This document shows, piece by piece, positions 40,522 through 48,892 of a DNA stretch of 52,621 nt (positions within the stretch are counted from its first letter, which is position 1; every line of letters begins with the position of its first letter). Source of the DNA: a virus. The stretch is taken from IMG/VR virus record IMGVR_UViG_3300018405_000026, positions 1 to 52,621 of that record. The stretch is one strand, 5' to 3'. The notes under the pieces were generated by a model, which ran no database searches, had not been told where the DNA came from, and worked only from the letters and a program-made list of their open reading frames with translations. The position numbers and the translations under genes were made by a program.

Positions 40522-41964
40522 TTAGCGCCTCCTTCTCGTTAAATTTTTTGGGGTTAATATTTGAATGCTCGGTGGTTTGCTAATCATTTCAGCAATCCCC
40601 GTAATTGCATCTTCCGCATCGTCATGTTCATTTTTACCTTCGCGTTGATAGCTGTTCAAGCTTTCCGACAACTCGTGCCATCGGTTTTCCCAGCCTTCAG
40701 GGAAATAGATATGATCCATTACCCACGTAGCGTTGGTTAAGATACGTGCGATTTTGTTCTTCGATTGGTGAAACCAAACGATTTTCGTTTTGTTCGTTTG
40801 ATACGTCTCTTTCAAGATGCGTTCGACTGCACGTGCGTAACCACGTCCACCGTTGTTAGACTCCACATAGGCGATATTTACGTCGTGCTCGTGTAATTTC
40901 TCCGCTAACAGCGGTTCCGTTTCTTCCATCGGCGCTTTAGTAAAGATTACATCCAAGATATACACCTCGTTATCAAACGTGACGCCGTATATGTAAGTTG
41001 CCAGGTAATCATTACCAGTGTCAGCCGTATCGGTATAGGATTCGACGCGTTTGAAAGTTGGCCGTCTTGTGTAAGTCTTAAAGCCTAAGTTATACAAGCG
41101 TCCTTTCAAGTCAATTGGCTCTTGCTGATAGTTAGCCGATGCAATTTCAGGGGACATAGCTTTCGTCTTACGCACGTATTCTTCGTAGGTTAAGACGTCA
41201 TCGCATAACATGACGCCGTTGCCTAAATGTGTCTTTAAATTGACGTGACGCACTTTAAATCCTAATTCAGGCAGTTCTTTCAATGCTCGTCCGGCTAAGT
41301 CTTTCGAATGCCAACGAGTCATGATCAGGATGATTTTACCGCCTGTCTCTAATCGTGACAGCATGGTGTTAGTAAACCAGTCCCAATGCATGTCTAAGAC
41401 TCGGGCGTTGTTCGCTTCTTCAGCGTTTTTGATTAAGTCATCGACGATGATAATGTCTGCACCGAAACCGGTTGCCGTTCCTCCTGGTGACGTAGCTAAG
41501 TAGTTTTGATGTCCTCCCTCTAATCCCCATAAGTTCATTGCACCGTCTCCTCGTCTGATACGTGTTTCTTTGAATATATCATTGAAGACGACGATGTTTG
41601 GGTCAGCTTTAACTTCAGATATAGCGTTTCGGACGGACTTAGAAAAAGTAGTAGACAGCGTCTCGTTATAAGACCCTGTCATTATTTTCATATTCTTGTT
41701 ACGGCCTAAAATCCACTCGACGAATTTACCAGCAGTACGTGACTTGCCGTGACGTGGTCCAATGTTAATGATCAGTACGTCGTCGTTGCTGTTTAAGTAA
41801 AAGTCTTGTAGATCTTTAGCCAAATCAATCAGATACTGTCTGTCTGCTTTGTAAAAATCTGGTGCGGTCAAATTGCAATACCTGAAAAAATCACGCGATG
41901 CAAGCTCAATACGTGCTTTGCGTTGAATGTATGCTTTCGTCAAGCCTAAGTTAGTCATAGCCAT
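40522..41964 (-). CDS. terL: Terminase large subunit
   Basis: The 480-aa packaging motor has a Walker A at about 68-76 (NIGPRHGKSRT), a Walker B (ADIIIVDDLIKN) and a coupling motif (IILIMTRWH). The RNase H-like nuclease domain shows YTDTADTGNDY, VAYVESNNGGRGYA and DDAEDAITG. This type (Terminase_6/17-like) is usual for headful packaging with SPP1-like portals. It overlaps terS by 14 nt. Confidence 0.96.
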   Translation of the reverse strand: MAMTNLGLTKAYIQRKARIELASRDFFRYCNLTAPDFYKADRQYLIDLAKDLQDFYLNSNDDVLIINIGPRHGKSRTAGKFVEWILGRNKNMKIMTGSYNETLSTTFSKSVRNAISEVKADPNIVVFNDIFKETRIRRGDGAMNLWGLEGGHQNYLATSPGGTATGFGADIIIVDDLIKNAEEANNARVLDMHWDWFTNTMLSRLETGGKIILIMTRWHSKDLAGRALKELPELGFKVRHVNLKTHLGNGVMLCDDVLTYEEYVRKTKAMSPEIASANYQQEPIDLKGRLYNLGFKTYTRRPTFKRVESYTDTADTGNDYLATYIYGVTFDNEVYILDVIFTKAPMEETEPLLAEKLHEHDVNIAYVESNNGGRGYARAVERILKETYQTNKTKIVWFHQSKNKIARILTNATWVMDHIYFPEGWENRWHELSESLNSYQREGKNEHDDAEDAITGIAEMISKPPSIQILTPKNLTRRRR

Positions 41965-42481
41965 CAGCCAACTTTGTCAACTGTTCGACCGTTAACTCTG
42001 AAAACGGATCAATCTTTCCTGAATGGTTGATATTGACGTTTTCTTGATTGAAGCCAAGCATGCGCGCTAAGCTATCGGCCGATTTCTGTTTATCGCTGAT
42101 TTCCGCCGGCACCTGTTTGACTATTCCGTCGACAATTTTATGATTAGGCAGTTCGCCTCGCATTACTTTAGTGTGAAACTGAAGTATTTCTGCACCACTT
42201 GCAATCTTCAACACTTCTTGACGTTCGTTGTATTCGGCCCTCAATTGCTCTACAACAGGCGGAATGTGTCTAAATTTGTCCGTACCGACTAACATGTTTG
42301 ACGCTACTTTACGAACTGATTTTGGACTGTATCCTGCCTTCCTTGCTGCCTCTGACGCGTTATCAAACCCTCCTGCGACGTATTCCAGGATAAATTCTTT
42401 TTGCCTTTGTCTAGATGGTGGCCAACTCGCCATCAACTCGTTTGCTTTATTTGATATCTCTTGAATTAACTGGTCGCTCAT
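41951..42481 (-). CDS. terS: Terminase small subunit
   Basis: The start is ATG 42481 (MSDQLIQEISNKANELMAS), 6 nt after AAGGGTGG; upstream GTGs overlap the site. The 176-aa protein has the Terminase_2 pattern (RQRQKEFILEYVAGGFDNAS, EAARKAGYSPKSVRKVASNM), an HTH used for pac/cos recognition, then a middle helical part and a C-terminal tail (PFSELTVEQLTKLADGYD) that binds TerL. Confidence 0.92.
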   Translation of the reverse strand: MSDQLIQEISNKANELMASWPPSRQRQKEFILEYVAGGFDNASEAARKAGYSPKSVRKVASNMLVGTDKFRHIPPVVEQLRAEYNERQEVLKIASGAEILQFHTKVMRGELPNHKIVDGIVKQVPAEISDKQKSADSLARMLGFNQENVNINHSGKIDPFSELTVEQLTKLADGYD

Positions 42482-42501
42482 TGACACCACCCTTTCTTTG
42501 C

Positions 42502-42711
42502 CTATCCAATTTCATAAGCATATTCCTTTTCTAGTTCTTCAATTAATTTAGGCGCCACAGATTTTAAAGTGGCAAATTGATTTTCGTAAATTTCCAATTC
42601 GTTTTCTTTCTCTGTTAGCTGTTCACGTAAATCTGACACTTCGGTTTTAACTAATTCAATTTGATTTTTGACCATGTTGTACTGATCTACCAGTTCAATA
42701 CCTTTTTGCAA
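42502..42711 (-). CDS. Small coiled-coil protein before terminase
   Basis: Start taken at TTG 42711 (MQKGIELVDQYNMVKNQIEL), 7 nt after GGAGG; an in-frame ATG at 42735 lies upstream of that site. The 69-aa protein is a heptad-rich coiled-coil (VSDLREQLTEKENELEIYEN). It is the first gene of the late operon after the terminator and structured leader. Function unknown, perhaps a packaging accessory. Confidence 0.65.
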   Translation of the reverse strand: MQKGIELVDQYNMVKNQIELVKTEVSDLREQLTEKENELEIYENQFATLKSVAPKLIEELEKEYAYEIG

Positions 42712-42737
42712 AATGCCACCTCCTTTTTTATTCACTC

Positions 42738-42820
42738 AAAACAATACCTAGCTACCCCCAGACGAAACCTACTAATGTCCGTCACGCTATCCGCCTTGCC
42801 ACCTCGCTAGGCATTGTTTT
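42738..42820 (-). ncRNA. Candidate structured RNA leader of the late operon
   Basis: On the minus strand AAAACAATGCCTAGC and GCTAGGTATTGTTTT pair over 15 bp (one G-U) enclosing 53 nt. Inside, GACGGAC and GTTTCGTC form a second stem with an 8-nt loop. The result is a multi-branched fold between the early terminator and the first late gene. It could be a leader, processed RNA or packaging signal. It has no tRNA T-loop and does not fold as a tRNA. Confidence 0.5.
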
Positions 42821-42824
42821 CAAT

Positions 42825-42865
42825 AAACAAAAAGCTGCCAGAAACATTTAAAGTTTCTGCCAGCT
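42825..42865 (-). terminator. Terminator at end of early operon
   Basis: Leftward RNA: AGCUGGCAGAAAC and GUUUCUGGCAGCU form 12 of 13 pairs with loop UUUAAAU, followed by UUUUUGUUUAUUG. It lies 57 nt after the putative late regulator gene and separates early and late genes. Confidence 0.85.
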
Positions 42866-42922
42866 ATAAAAAGTGTAGGGTATTCCCTTATGTTATCAAT
42901 ATATCGCATATTGATGGACATG

Positions 42923-43450
42923 TCAAGGACACATTTCGGACATTTCATTTTCATCTATCAAGTCGGTCAAATGCGATATGCCGAATAGGTAGACCGAAAA
43001 CTCTTCGATTGATTTGCCATCATCTCTGCGAATTGTTCGCTCATCCACGCCATGTTGTTTAGCTAACGTGATATTTGTGGGCAATTCTCCACTATCTAGA
43101 TATTTACGCTTAAACACGCTCCATCTTCGGTTAGTTGCTTGTCCGGCGCTTTTGCAATAGCTCTCGTAGCTTTTCAACATCATGTCAACATAGTCCATCA
43201 TTTTAATAGTTTTTGCCTTATATTCAGCCACAGAGTTCACACGGATATCTTTCAAGACGTCATCGTGTAACTTTAGCTCTTCAAGTGAAGCTCTACAATG
43301 ACTTTGAAGCTTTCGGTAATTTACTAATAGATAGCGCGTGTTACGTAATCGCCAATCTTTTTCTTGTTCTTTTTTGAGTTTATTCGTCTTGCTAAATTCT
43401 TTTGAAACTTCCTCAACGATTGATTCTAATATCTCTTTCGGTAAATTCAA
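42923..43450 (-). CDS. Putative late-gene regulator (sigma-like/ArpU-RinA type)
   Basis: The 175-aa helical protein (SKTNKLKKEQEKDWRLRNTR, LLVNYRKLQSHCRASLEEL, LKDIRVNSVAEYKAKTIKM) ends with an HTH-like segment (about 130-150, LPTNITLAKQHGVDERTIRR). It is the last gene before the terminator and late operon, where phages of Gram-positive hosts encode late transcription activators (ArpU, RinA and related). The family name is not certain; assignment is from size, HTH and place. Confidence 0.6.
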   Translation of the reverse strand: MNLPKEILESIVEEVSKEFSKTNKLKKEQEKDWRLRNTRYLLVNYRKLQSHCRASLEELKLHDDVLKDIRVNSVAEYKAKTIKMMDYVDMMLKSYESYCKSAGQATNRRWSVFKRKYLDSGELPTNITLAKQHGVDERTIRRDDGKSIEEFSVYLFGISHLTDLIDENEMSEMCP

Positions 43451-44811
43451 TTTGATCTGGCCTCCTCAATTTTCGCTTTTACTGCTGCAATCAATTCGTT
43501 CTGTCCTTGGTCTTTCGTTTCCAATCGACGTCTCGCTCGAATATCTTCAGTGCCTTTCACAATGATTCGGTGCATAATGACTGTTTGTTCAGTTTGTCCT
43601 TGTCTGTAAAGTCTAGCCACTGCCTGCTGGTACAGTTCTAAGCTCCACGTCATCGAGAACCACACCATGATATTTCCTCCTTTCTGGAGGTTTAATCCAT
43701 GTCCAGCTGATGCAGGATGTGCTAATAAAATTGGTATCTCGCCTGCATTCCATTTGGCCACATCACCGTCATTGACATCTAAGACCTTTGCTTGCTTGAA
43801 CCTTTTTAGGATTCGGTCGCGGTCGTGCTGGAACCAATAGAATACTAGAATCGGCTTACCTTGGGCTTCTTCGACGATTCGCTCTAAGACGTTTAACTTC
43901 TCGTCGTGTACTTCGATAACTTTTTTATCTTCGTCGTAAATTGCCCCATTAGCAATTTGCTGAAGCTTGCCTGACAGAACTGCTGCATTCGCCGCAACTA
44001 ACTCGTCTTCGCCTAACGACAGCACATAATCACGTTCGAATGTGTCATATTGCTTTTTGCTTTTACCGTCCAGTTCGATTTCAAGGTCATTGACAATTAA
44101 CTCAGGCATATCTAAGTAATCTGCACTTTTCATCGAGATGGCTACGTCTTCGATTTTGTCATAGATTATTTGATCACTGCCCGGAATCAACTTGTAGCTA
44201 TACACTATGTGTCCGTTCATTTTATCCGGTGTGAAGTACTTACGACGGTATTTCGTAATATTATTTTCCAACCGTTCACCTCGGTCAATTAAATACATTT
44301 GGGACCACAGGTCCATTAAGCTGTTCGGCGCAGGCGTCCCAGTCAGTCCAACAAAACGTTTAAACTTAGGTCGAACTTTTCGTAAAGACTTAAACCGTTT
44401 AGATGCAGCCGATTTAAAGCTAGACAACTCATCGACGACCACCATGTCAAACGGCCAATCTTTCTGATAGCGATCAACCAACCACGTCACAACATCAACA
44501 TTGGTGATATAGATATCCGCCTCGATTTGCAAGGCTTCTAATCGCTGCTTAGGACTACCAATCACTTTGGAATAGGTCAAGTTCTGGAGATGGTCCCACT
44601 TTTCGATTTCGTCGCTCCATGTTTGTTTGGCCACATTTAAAGGTGCGATGACTAAAACTTTTCTGATTTGATTGAACCTGAATAAATAGTCAATTGCGGT
44701 TAACGTGGTTAATGTCTTGCCTAATCCCATGTCCTGAAACACGCCCGAATGATTCTTTCCTAAAATCCAATCAACAGAATGGTCTTGGTAACTATGCAAT
44801 TTACATTCCAT
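43447..44811 (-). CDS. SNF2-type DEAD-box helicase
   Basis: The 454-aa protein has superfamily 2 motifs: Q-like motif YQDHSVDWIL, Walker A QDMGLGKTLT (29-33), Ia VIAPLNVAKQTW, II VVDELSSFK, III GTPAPNS, V ILLAHPASAGHGLNLQKG, VI ARLYRQGQTEQ. It is the helicase that usually follows VRR-NUC in this replication cassette. Its first codons MECKL lie in a 48-bp segment duplicated before the recombinase at 52 kb. Confidence 0.94.
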   Translation of the reverse strand: MECKLHSYQDHSVDWILGKNHSGVFQDMGLGKTLTTLTAIDYLFRFNQIRKVLVIAPLNVAKQTWSDEIEKWDHLQNLTYSKVIGSPKQRLEALQIEADIYITNVDVVTWLVDRYQKDWPFDMVVVDELSSFKSAASKRFKSLRKVRPKFKRFVGLTGTPAPNSLMDLWSQMYLIDRGERLENNITKYRRKYFTPDKMNGHIVYSYKLIPGSDQIIYDKIEDVAISMKSADYLDMPELIVNDLEIELDGKSKKQYDTFERDYVLSLGEDELVAANAAVLSGKLQQIANGAIYDEDKKVIEVHDEKLNVLERIVEEAQGKPILVFYWFQHDRDRILKRFKQAKVLDVNDGDVAKWNAGEIPILLAHPASAGHGLNLQKGGNIMVWFSMTWSLELYQQAVARLYRQGQTEQTVIMHRIIVKGTEDIRARRRLETKDQGQNELIAAVKAKIEEARSN

Positions 44812-44844
44812 CGCTAATACGTCCTATCCATTCGTCTACCGCCT
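44797..44844. repeat. 48-bp direct repeat, copy A
   Basis: Matches 52032-52079 at 47 of 48 positions (G at 44834, A in the other). It covers the last codons of VRR-NUC (AVDEWIGRISDGM stop) and the first codons of the helicase (MECKL). Here both reading frames fit their families, so this is likely the source copy. Confidence 0.95.
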
Positions 44845-45082
44845 GCTTCGAATCTAAGATGTAAACCTTAATGCCGTGTTTCTCCATCTCTCTGTGTTCG
44901 GCCATTTGATCTGGTCTTGGTTTTTCACCGGGTCGTTTCAATTCTACAAAATATACATGGCCATTCATGATGGCGATTCTGTCCGGTACGCCTCTTCTAC
45001 CGGGTGACGTGTATTTTCGTGAAAGGCCACCTGCCTGTTTGATTTGTTGGTTGAAATACTTCTCTATATCTTTCTCTAACAT
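44801..45082 (-). CDS. VRR-NUC domain nuclease
   Basis: The 93-aa protein (MLEKDIEKYFNQQIKQAGGL, RKYTSPGRRGVPDRIAIMNG, VYFVELKRPGEKPRPDQMAE) is a stand-alone VRR-NUC nuclease with the PDR...ELK catalytic core. These are PD-(D/E)XK enzymes acting on branched or flap DNA in phage replication. It overlaps the helicase gene by 11 nt. Confidence 0.94.
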   Translation of the reverse strand: MLEKDIEKYFNQQIKQAGGLSRKYTSPGRRGVPDRIAIMNGHVYFVELKRPGEKPRPDQMAEHREMEKHGIKVYILDSKQAVDEWIGRISDGM

Positions 45083-45125
45083 GGCACCTCTCCTAAAAAT
45101 TATTTTATTTTTATTTTTTACGATG

Positions 45126-45355
45126 GGTTACAATTTTTTTCAACTCATTGCTTCTTCATAGGGGTTAACATGTTTAAACCTGTTTTTACATGTGTATATT
45201 CTATACCCTAAGAGTCTAATTTAGAAAAAATTGTAACTTTGTAACCCATACCCTTTAAACCCTTACTGTTATTAGCTTTACGGGGGTTACAATTTGGTTA
45301 CAAAGTTACAATTCTTCGAGAAAGGTTACAATTCTTGATTTTTAAAATTGTAACC
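45126..45355. other. Iteron-rich intergenic region, possible replication origin
   Basis: In the 306-bp gap between primase and VRR-NUC genes the 10-mer GGTTACAATT or close forms recur: plus strand at 45126, 45286, 45296 (partial), 45304 (AG), 45324; inverted AATTGTAAC(C) at 45229 and 45346. The last two form a perfect 10-bp inverted repeat (45324-45333 / 45346-45355) before a T run. The region is strongly AT-rich. Such iterons beside replication genes suggest an origin or regulator-binding cluster. No gene is visible here. Confidence 0.5.
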
Positions 45356-45388
45356 TTTTTTACCGCTTTTCTATAACAATGTTGAAGT

Positions 45389-47803
45389 CTATAAAAAAAT
45401 ATCACTTTCGCTCTGGAGTCCTTCCCAACACCTTACGGGTTTTCCGTCAATTTTGAACACCTTGTTGACAAAGCCTAATTCGGACATTCTTTGACCAAAA
45501 CTATTACGTGATAAAGGCTTATATCCTGAACTACTGCAATACATTTTGTAGTCATCGTATGCAACTTTAACGGGCGTGCTCAAATCTTTTCCAACTTTAC
45601 ATTCTTCATCAATAAACATGGCCACCACATCGTTACCTTGTTCCCATTTAACGACGTCGTCTTTCATGGTTTTCGATTCACTGAACTCGCCGTTTTTAAG
45701 TAGACGTCTTAATCCTTTCATCGCTTCATTAAAGATCCCCGCCAACTCCCCCTGAATAACTTCCAAAGGATACAGATCTTTCACTTCGTTCGTTAGCACT
45801 TTGTCCATTGTTAGAATCATCATACGGCGTTTAAGTCCGCCGCTAAAGTCACGCATAGGAGGTAATTCGTTCATTGCAAACGTTAATTTCGCATAGTTAT
45901 AAAAAGTGATGGGTTCTTTGTTCTTGCGGTCTGCATAAATCGCATCTTCACCCGTTAGCATTTTAAGCGTAGCGCCGTCTGCTAAATATTGGGGCTTCGC
46001 ATCTGTGTCAAAGTTAGCAACCTTACGGTACAAACCAATTTTTGCGAATCGCTCAGTCATCAAGTACTGCAGCGTAACAGCTGAATAATTATCTGAACCA
46101 ATCATCTCGCGTAATAAGTTAATCAACGTCGATTTACCCGTTCCACCTTTACCGTGTATGAACAGCATCTTCTGCACGTCGTAGCTTCGGTAAAAGTTAT
46201 AACCGAACCACTCAAAGATGAACGGTAACATTTCCTCGCCAAGCACCTCTGTGATAAAACCTTTAAACACCGGACAGTCTGCATCAGTGTCAAACTCAAT
46301 GGGGTGTGACGCTCTCGCATGTAAATCAGGATCGAACGTCGTGCTAAACTTATCCCGTTTCATATCATATACACCGTTTTTCAACACAATTTTTGTTAAA
46401 TCGCCATCTTCGAACACAGATTCGCTAAATGTTTGTGCCTTAATGCTGGCAATCGTCTCACTTAACAGTCGAATTTTAGTTTCGGCCGCTAACTTTTTCA
46501 CGGCGATATAGGATTTCAGAAACTCCTCAGAATCAGCAGTCCAGATACCTGTCTGCGCATTATAGCGCAGTAACTCAAAGCCGTCATAAAACAAAGGTAT
46601 CTCCTTAGTAATTTGTTTCGCTAACAGAAACGTGTTGATATCAGGCCCTTGTTTAGTGATTTGGATCCAACTACGGTCATCTTCAACGTTTACGGAATCC
46701 GCTTGTTCATCATCTTCTTCTACACCAAATTCTGCGAAAGCTTCTTGAGCCATTAGGGAGTTCACATCTTCTAATTCGATAACAAAAGCGTGCATCTCCT
46801 TAAATGAAGGTCTTTTAGAGGTAGGTGTCGTCGATTTAACATTATCATCTAGTTCGCCAAATTTGTGAATCCTTACCAGGTCGAACGCGTTAACCAGCAT
46901 GTCCCCAACAGGGTCCGTACCGTGGTGAGAATAGGCAAATTTATCATCATAAATGACTAATCCCCCTGAAGTCGAACCTTCCATATAGGTGTATCGATCT
47001 GGATGACGTGTCTCAGAATAAACGCCTTCCAAGAATGTTTCAATGGCTTCTTTAATCGAATACACACGGTTAAATGCGCCAATCGCACCAGGCTTATCTA
47101 GCGGATCTCCTTGTTTCTTCGCAGCTCTCGCACGGATATTATGGCCTCTTGATGATTCTGGCCAATAACTGCTGTCCGACCAATCTGGGTATTCAGCGAG
47201 TATTTCATCAGGATTACACCACTTGTCATCTTGATAATCGAATAGGTAATCACCATCAAACGAATGACTCGGCCAATACATTAACCGCTCTGCTTGATAG
47301 GTCGTATCGTCAAAGTAATCCATTCCGAACTTGCTGGCTATTTTACGCGCTAAAGGCTCATACTCGTCAACAGTCACAGGTCTAGTTAACGGAATAATAA
47401 ATCGATAACGAGGATGACTACTTGTGTGACTGTGCGTCGTATAAACTGCAATAGCGAACGTGGATAGCAGTTGAATATCATCCCATAAATCCTTATGGCC
47501 ACTATCCGCGTCTAGCGTGACAATACTTCTCGATTGAACATGGTCGGCTTTACGGCGCCCCTGTTTTAGAAAGCCACCAACATATCCGCCGACGTCTTTA
47601 ATACCATCTCGCTTGTCTTTTGGCAGTTTGGCATACTCTGCAGCACTTTCCTGCGTAACGGTCGGACGCTGCAAGCGGTCAAGAAAAGCAGACCAAGCCA
47701 TTGTTTTGTTTTTCCATTTTGTGTCATGTCGACTCGTCCCGGTTGATAAATTAATCTCGCGGTCCACTTTTAAATCTAGCACCATTTTTTCTTGTTGCTT
47801 CAC
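45389..47803 (-). CDS. D5-type primase-helicase (virulence-E-like)
   Basis: The 804-aa protein has an N-terminal archaeo-eukaryotic-like primase part (about 85-200: RSIVTLDADSGHKDLWDDI, YTTHSHTSSHPRYRFIIPL, TYQAERLMYWPSHS) and a C-terminal superfamily 3 helicase (about 520-760). Walker A is IHGKGGTGKSTLINLLRE (about 547-560), Walker B-like VANFDTDAKPQ, and sensor TFAMNELPPMRDFSGGLKRR. Read from GTG 47803 with GAGGTGGCGAGGAT upstream. It unwinds and primes phage DNA. Confidence 0.93.
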   Translation of the reverse strand: MKQQEKMVLDLKVDREINLSTGTSRHDTKWKNKTMAWSAFLDRLQRPTVTQESAAEYAKLPKDKRDGIKDVGGYVGGFLKQGRRKADHVQSRSIVTLDADSGHKDLWDDIQLLSTFAIAVYTTHSHTSSHPRYRFIIPLTRPVTVDEYEPLARKIASKFGMDYFDDTTYQAERLMYWPSHSFDGDYLFDYQDDKWCNPDEILAEYPDWSDSSYWPESSRGHNIRARAAKKQGDPLDKPGAIGAFNRVYSIKEAIETFLEGVYSETRHPDRYTYMEGSTSGGLVIYDDKFAYSHHGTDPVGDMLVNAFDLVRIHKFGELDDNVKSTTPTSKRPSFKEMHAFVIELEDVNSLMAQEAFAEFGVEEDDEQADSVNVEDDRSWIQITKQGPDINTFLLAKQITKEIPLFYDGFELLRYNAQTGIWTADSEEFLKSYIAVKKLAAETKIRLLSETIASIKAQTFSESVFEDGDLTKIVLKNGVYDMKRDKFSTTFDPDLHARASHPIEFDTDADCPVFKGFITEVLGEEMLPFIFEWFGYNFYRSYDVQKMLFIHGKGGTGKSTLINLLREMIGSDNYSAVTLQYLMTERFAKIGLYRKVANFDTDAKPQYLADGATLKMLTGEDAIYADRKNKEPITFYNYAKLTFAMNELPPMRDFSGGLKRRMMILTMDKVLTNEVKDLYPLEVIQGELAGIFNEAMKGLRRLLKNGEFSESKTMKDDVVKWEQGNDVVAMFIDEECKVGKDLSTPVKVAYDDYKMYCSSSGYKPLSRNSFGQRMSELGFVNKVFKIDGKPVRCWEGLQSESDIFL

Positions 47804-47833
47804 ATCCTCGCCACCTCTACATTTCTAATCTAA

Positions 47834-48097
47834 TCACGGCTGACACAACGCTTTCAGCTCTTGAATTTTATCTTTCAATAACGTCACATAGTCCTTTAGC
47901 GTCAACGTCTCATGTTCCTCTAATAGCTGCTGACGAGCTAAGAACACTAACGCCTGTTCAATCGTCCGGAAATAGCCTAGTACTTTCTGCTTCTCTTTCG
48001 CTTGACCGAACTCATCTTCAATCGCATAAACGTGAATCAGCGTCAGATTGTACTTGTCAGCTTTAATGAAGTACTGATCGTTTATCTCAATGGTCAT
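47834..48097 (-). CDS. Small phage protein (DUF5405-like)
   Basis: The start is ATG 48097 (MTIEINDQYFIKADKYNLTL), 7 nt after GGGGGAA. The 87-aa protein (LGYFRTIEQALVFLARQQLL near the middle) has the EINxxYxIxSDxxNxxL...GYxxTxEQAL pattern found in DUF5405-like proteins of phages. Function unknown. It overlaps the upstream gene by 11 nt. Confidence 0.65.
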   Translation of the reverse strand: MTIEINDQYFIKADKYNLTLIHVYAIEDEFGQAKEKQKVLGYFRTIEQALVFLARQQLLEEHETLTLKDYVTLLKDKIQELKALCQP

Positions 48098-48389
48098 TTT
48101 GATTCCCCCATTCAAATTTCAAACCCAATTCACCATGCAATACTTTCTCAATATCTTTTAAACTAAAATAGCCTGCGTTATAAGCCTCCATCATCTCGGC
48201 GTAATAATCCAAATAACGCTCAATTCGCACTTTACCGAATCCGAATTTATCTCGTAGTATTAGCAGCGGAAATAAATTAATAATCTCAGCAGCATTGTCT
48301 GTCGCTTTTTGCTTCATCTTCTCGACTTCTTTAGTCGTCAACGTGACAGGCTTTGACAACAATTGACGCTTTAACTTTTTACGGTTCAT
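48087..48389 (-). CDS. Hypothetical early phage protein
   Basis: The 100-aa basic helical protein (MNRKKLKRQLLSKPVTLTTK, EVEKMKQKATDNAAEIINLF, LLILRDKFGFGKVRIERYLD, YYAEMMEAYNAGYFSLKDIE) occurs in Bacillota phages ahead of the primase; no named domain. It may be a DNA-associated accessory factor. The lysine-rich start and later acidic end are typical. Confidence 0.7.
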   Translation of the reverse strand: MNRKKLKRQLLSKPVTLTTKEVEKMKQKATDNAAEIINLFPLLILRDKFGFGKVRIERYLDYYAEMMEAYNAGYFSLKDIEKVLHGELGLKFEWGNQNDH

Positions 48390-48445
48390 CTTCTTTGCCT
48401 CCTGCTTCCTAAATCCAATCTAAGGCGAACATAAGCTCTTACCTC

Positions 48446-48880
48446 CTAAACGCCTGTCGAGCCGAAACCATTTGACCCTCGATCTGAATTAGATAAATCA
48501 CTCACTTCTACTACTTCGAATTTAGGCAATGGCTGAATAATCAGCTGCGCGATACGTTCACCTTTCGCGACCATATAACCGACATCCGATAATTCAGTGT
48601 CAAGCGAATCGCAGATGACTTTAATCTCACCGCGATAATTGGAATCAATCGTGCCTTCTTGAACCCTTAATAATGTTTTACTGGTTAAACCACTTCGACC
48701 TTTCAATCTCCCGTAATAGCCTTCTGGTATTTCTATTGCGATACCTGTCGAGATTAAGCGAGTTGAACCGCTAGGAATAATCTCGGAAATATCTGCATAA
48801 ATATCAAAGCCCGCATCGCTAGGATGCGCTTTGGTTGGCAACTTCGCCGACGCCGTTAACCTTTTCACTTTTAATTGCAT
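48446..48880 (-). CDS. dut: dUTP diphosphatase (trimeric dUTPase)
   Basis: The 144-aa protein shows all five motifs: DAGFDIYADI (1), GRLKGRSGLTSK (2), GTIDSNYRGEI (3, catalytic D), KGERIAQLIIQPLP (4) and RGSNGFGSTG (5, P-loop-like). It hydrolyses dUTP to dUMP, preventing uracil incorporation, and often regulates mobile islands. Complete and probably active. It lies 12 nt after the DNA-binding protein gene. Confidence 0.97.
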   Translation of the reverse strand: MQLKVKRLTASAKLPTKAHPSDAGFDIYADISEIIPSGSTRLISTGIAIEIPEGYYGRLKGRSGLTSKTLLRVQEGTIDSNYRGEIKVICDSLDTELSDVGYMVAKGERIAQLIIQPLPKFEVVEVSDLSNSDRGSNGFGSTGV

Positions 48881-48892
48881 TTAAGTGCCTCC

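Noticed and set aside
42738-42820. Possible tRNA
   Set aside because: It has a long closing stem, but no T-loop consensus, no plausible anticodon arm and an over-long acceptor-like stem.
45324-45360. Plus-strand intrinsic terminator formed by GGTTACAATT...AATTGTAACC and T run
   Set aside because: Possible in form, but no plus-strand gene precedes it and the same motif repeats across the gap, so iterons explain it better.
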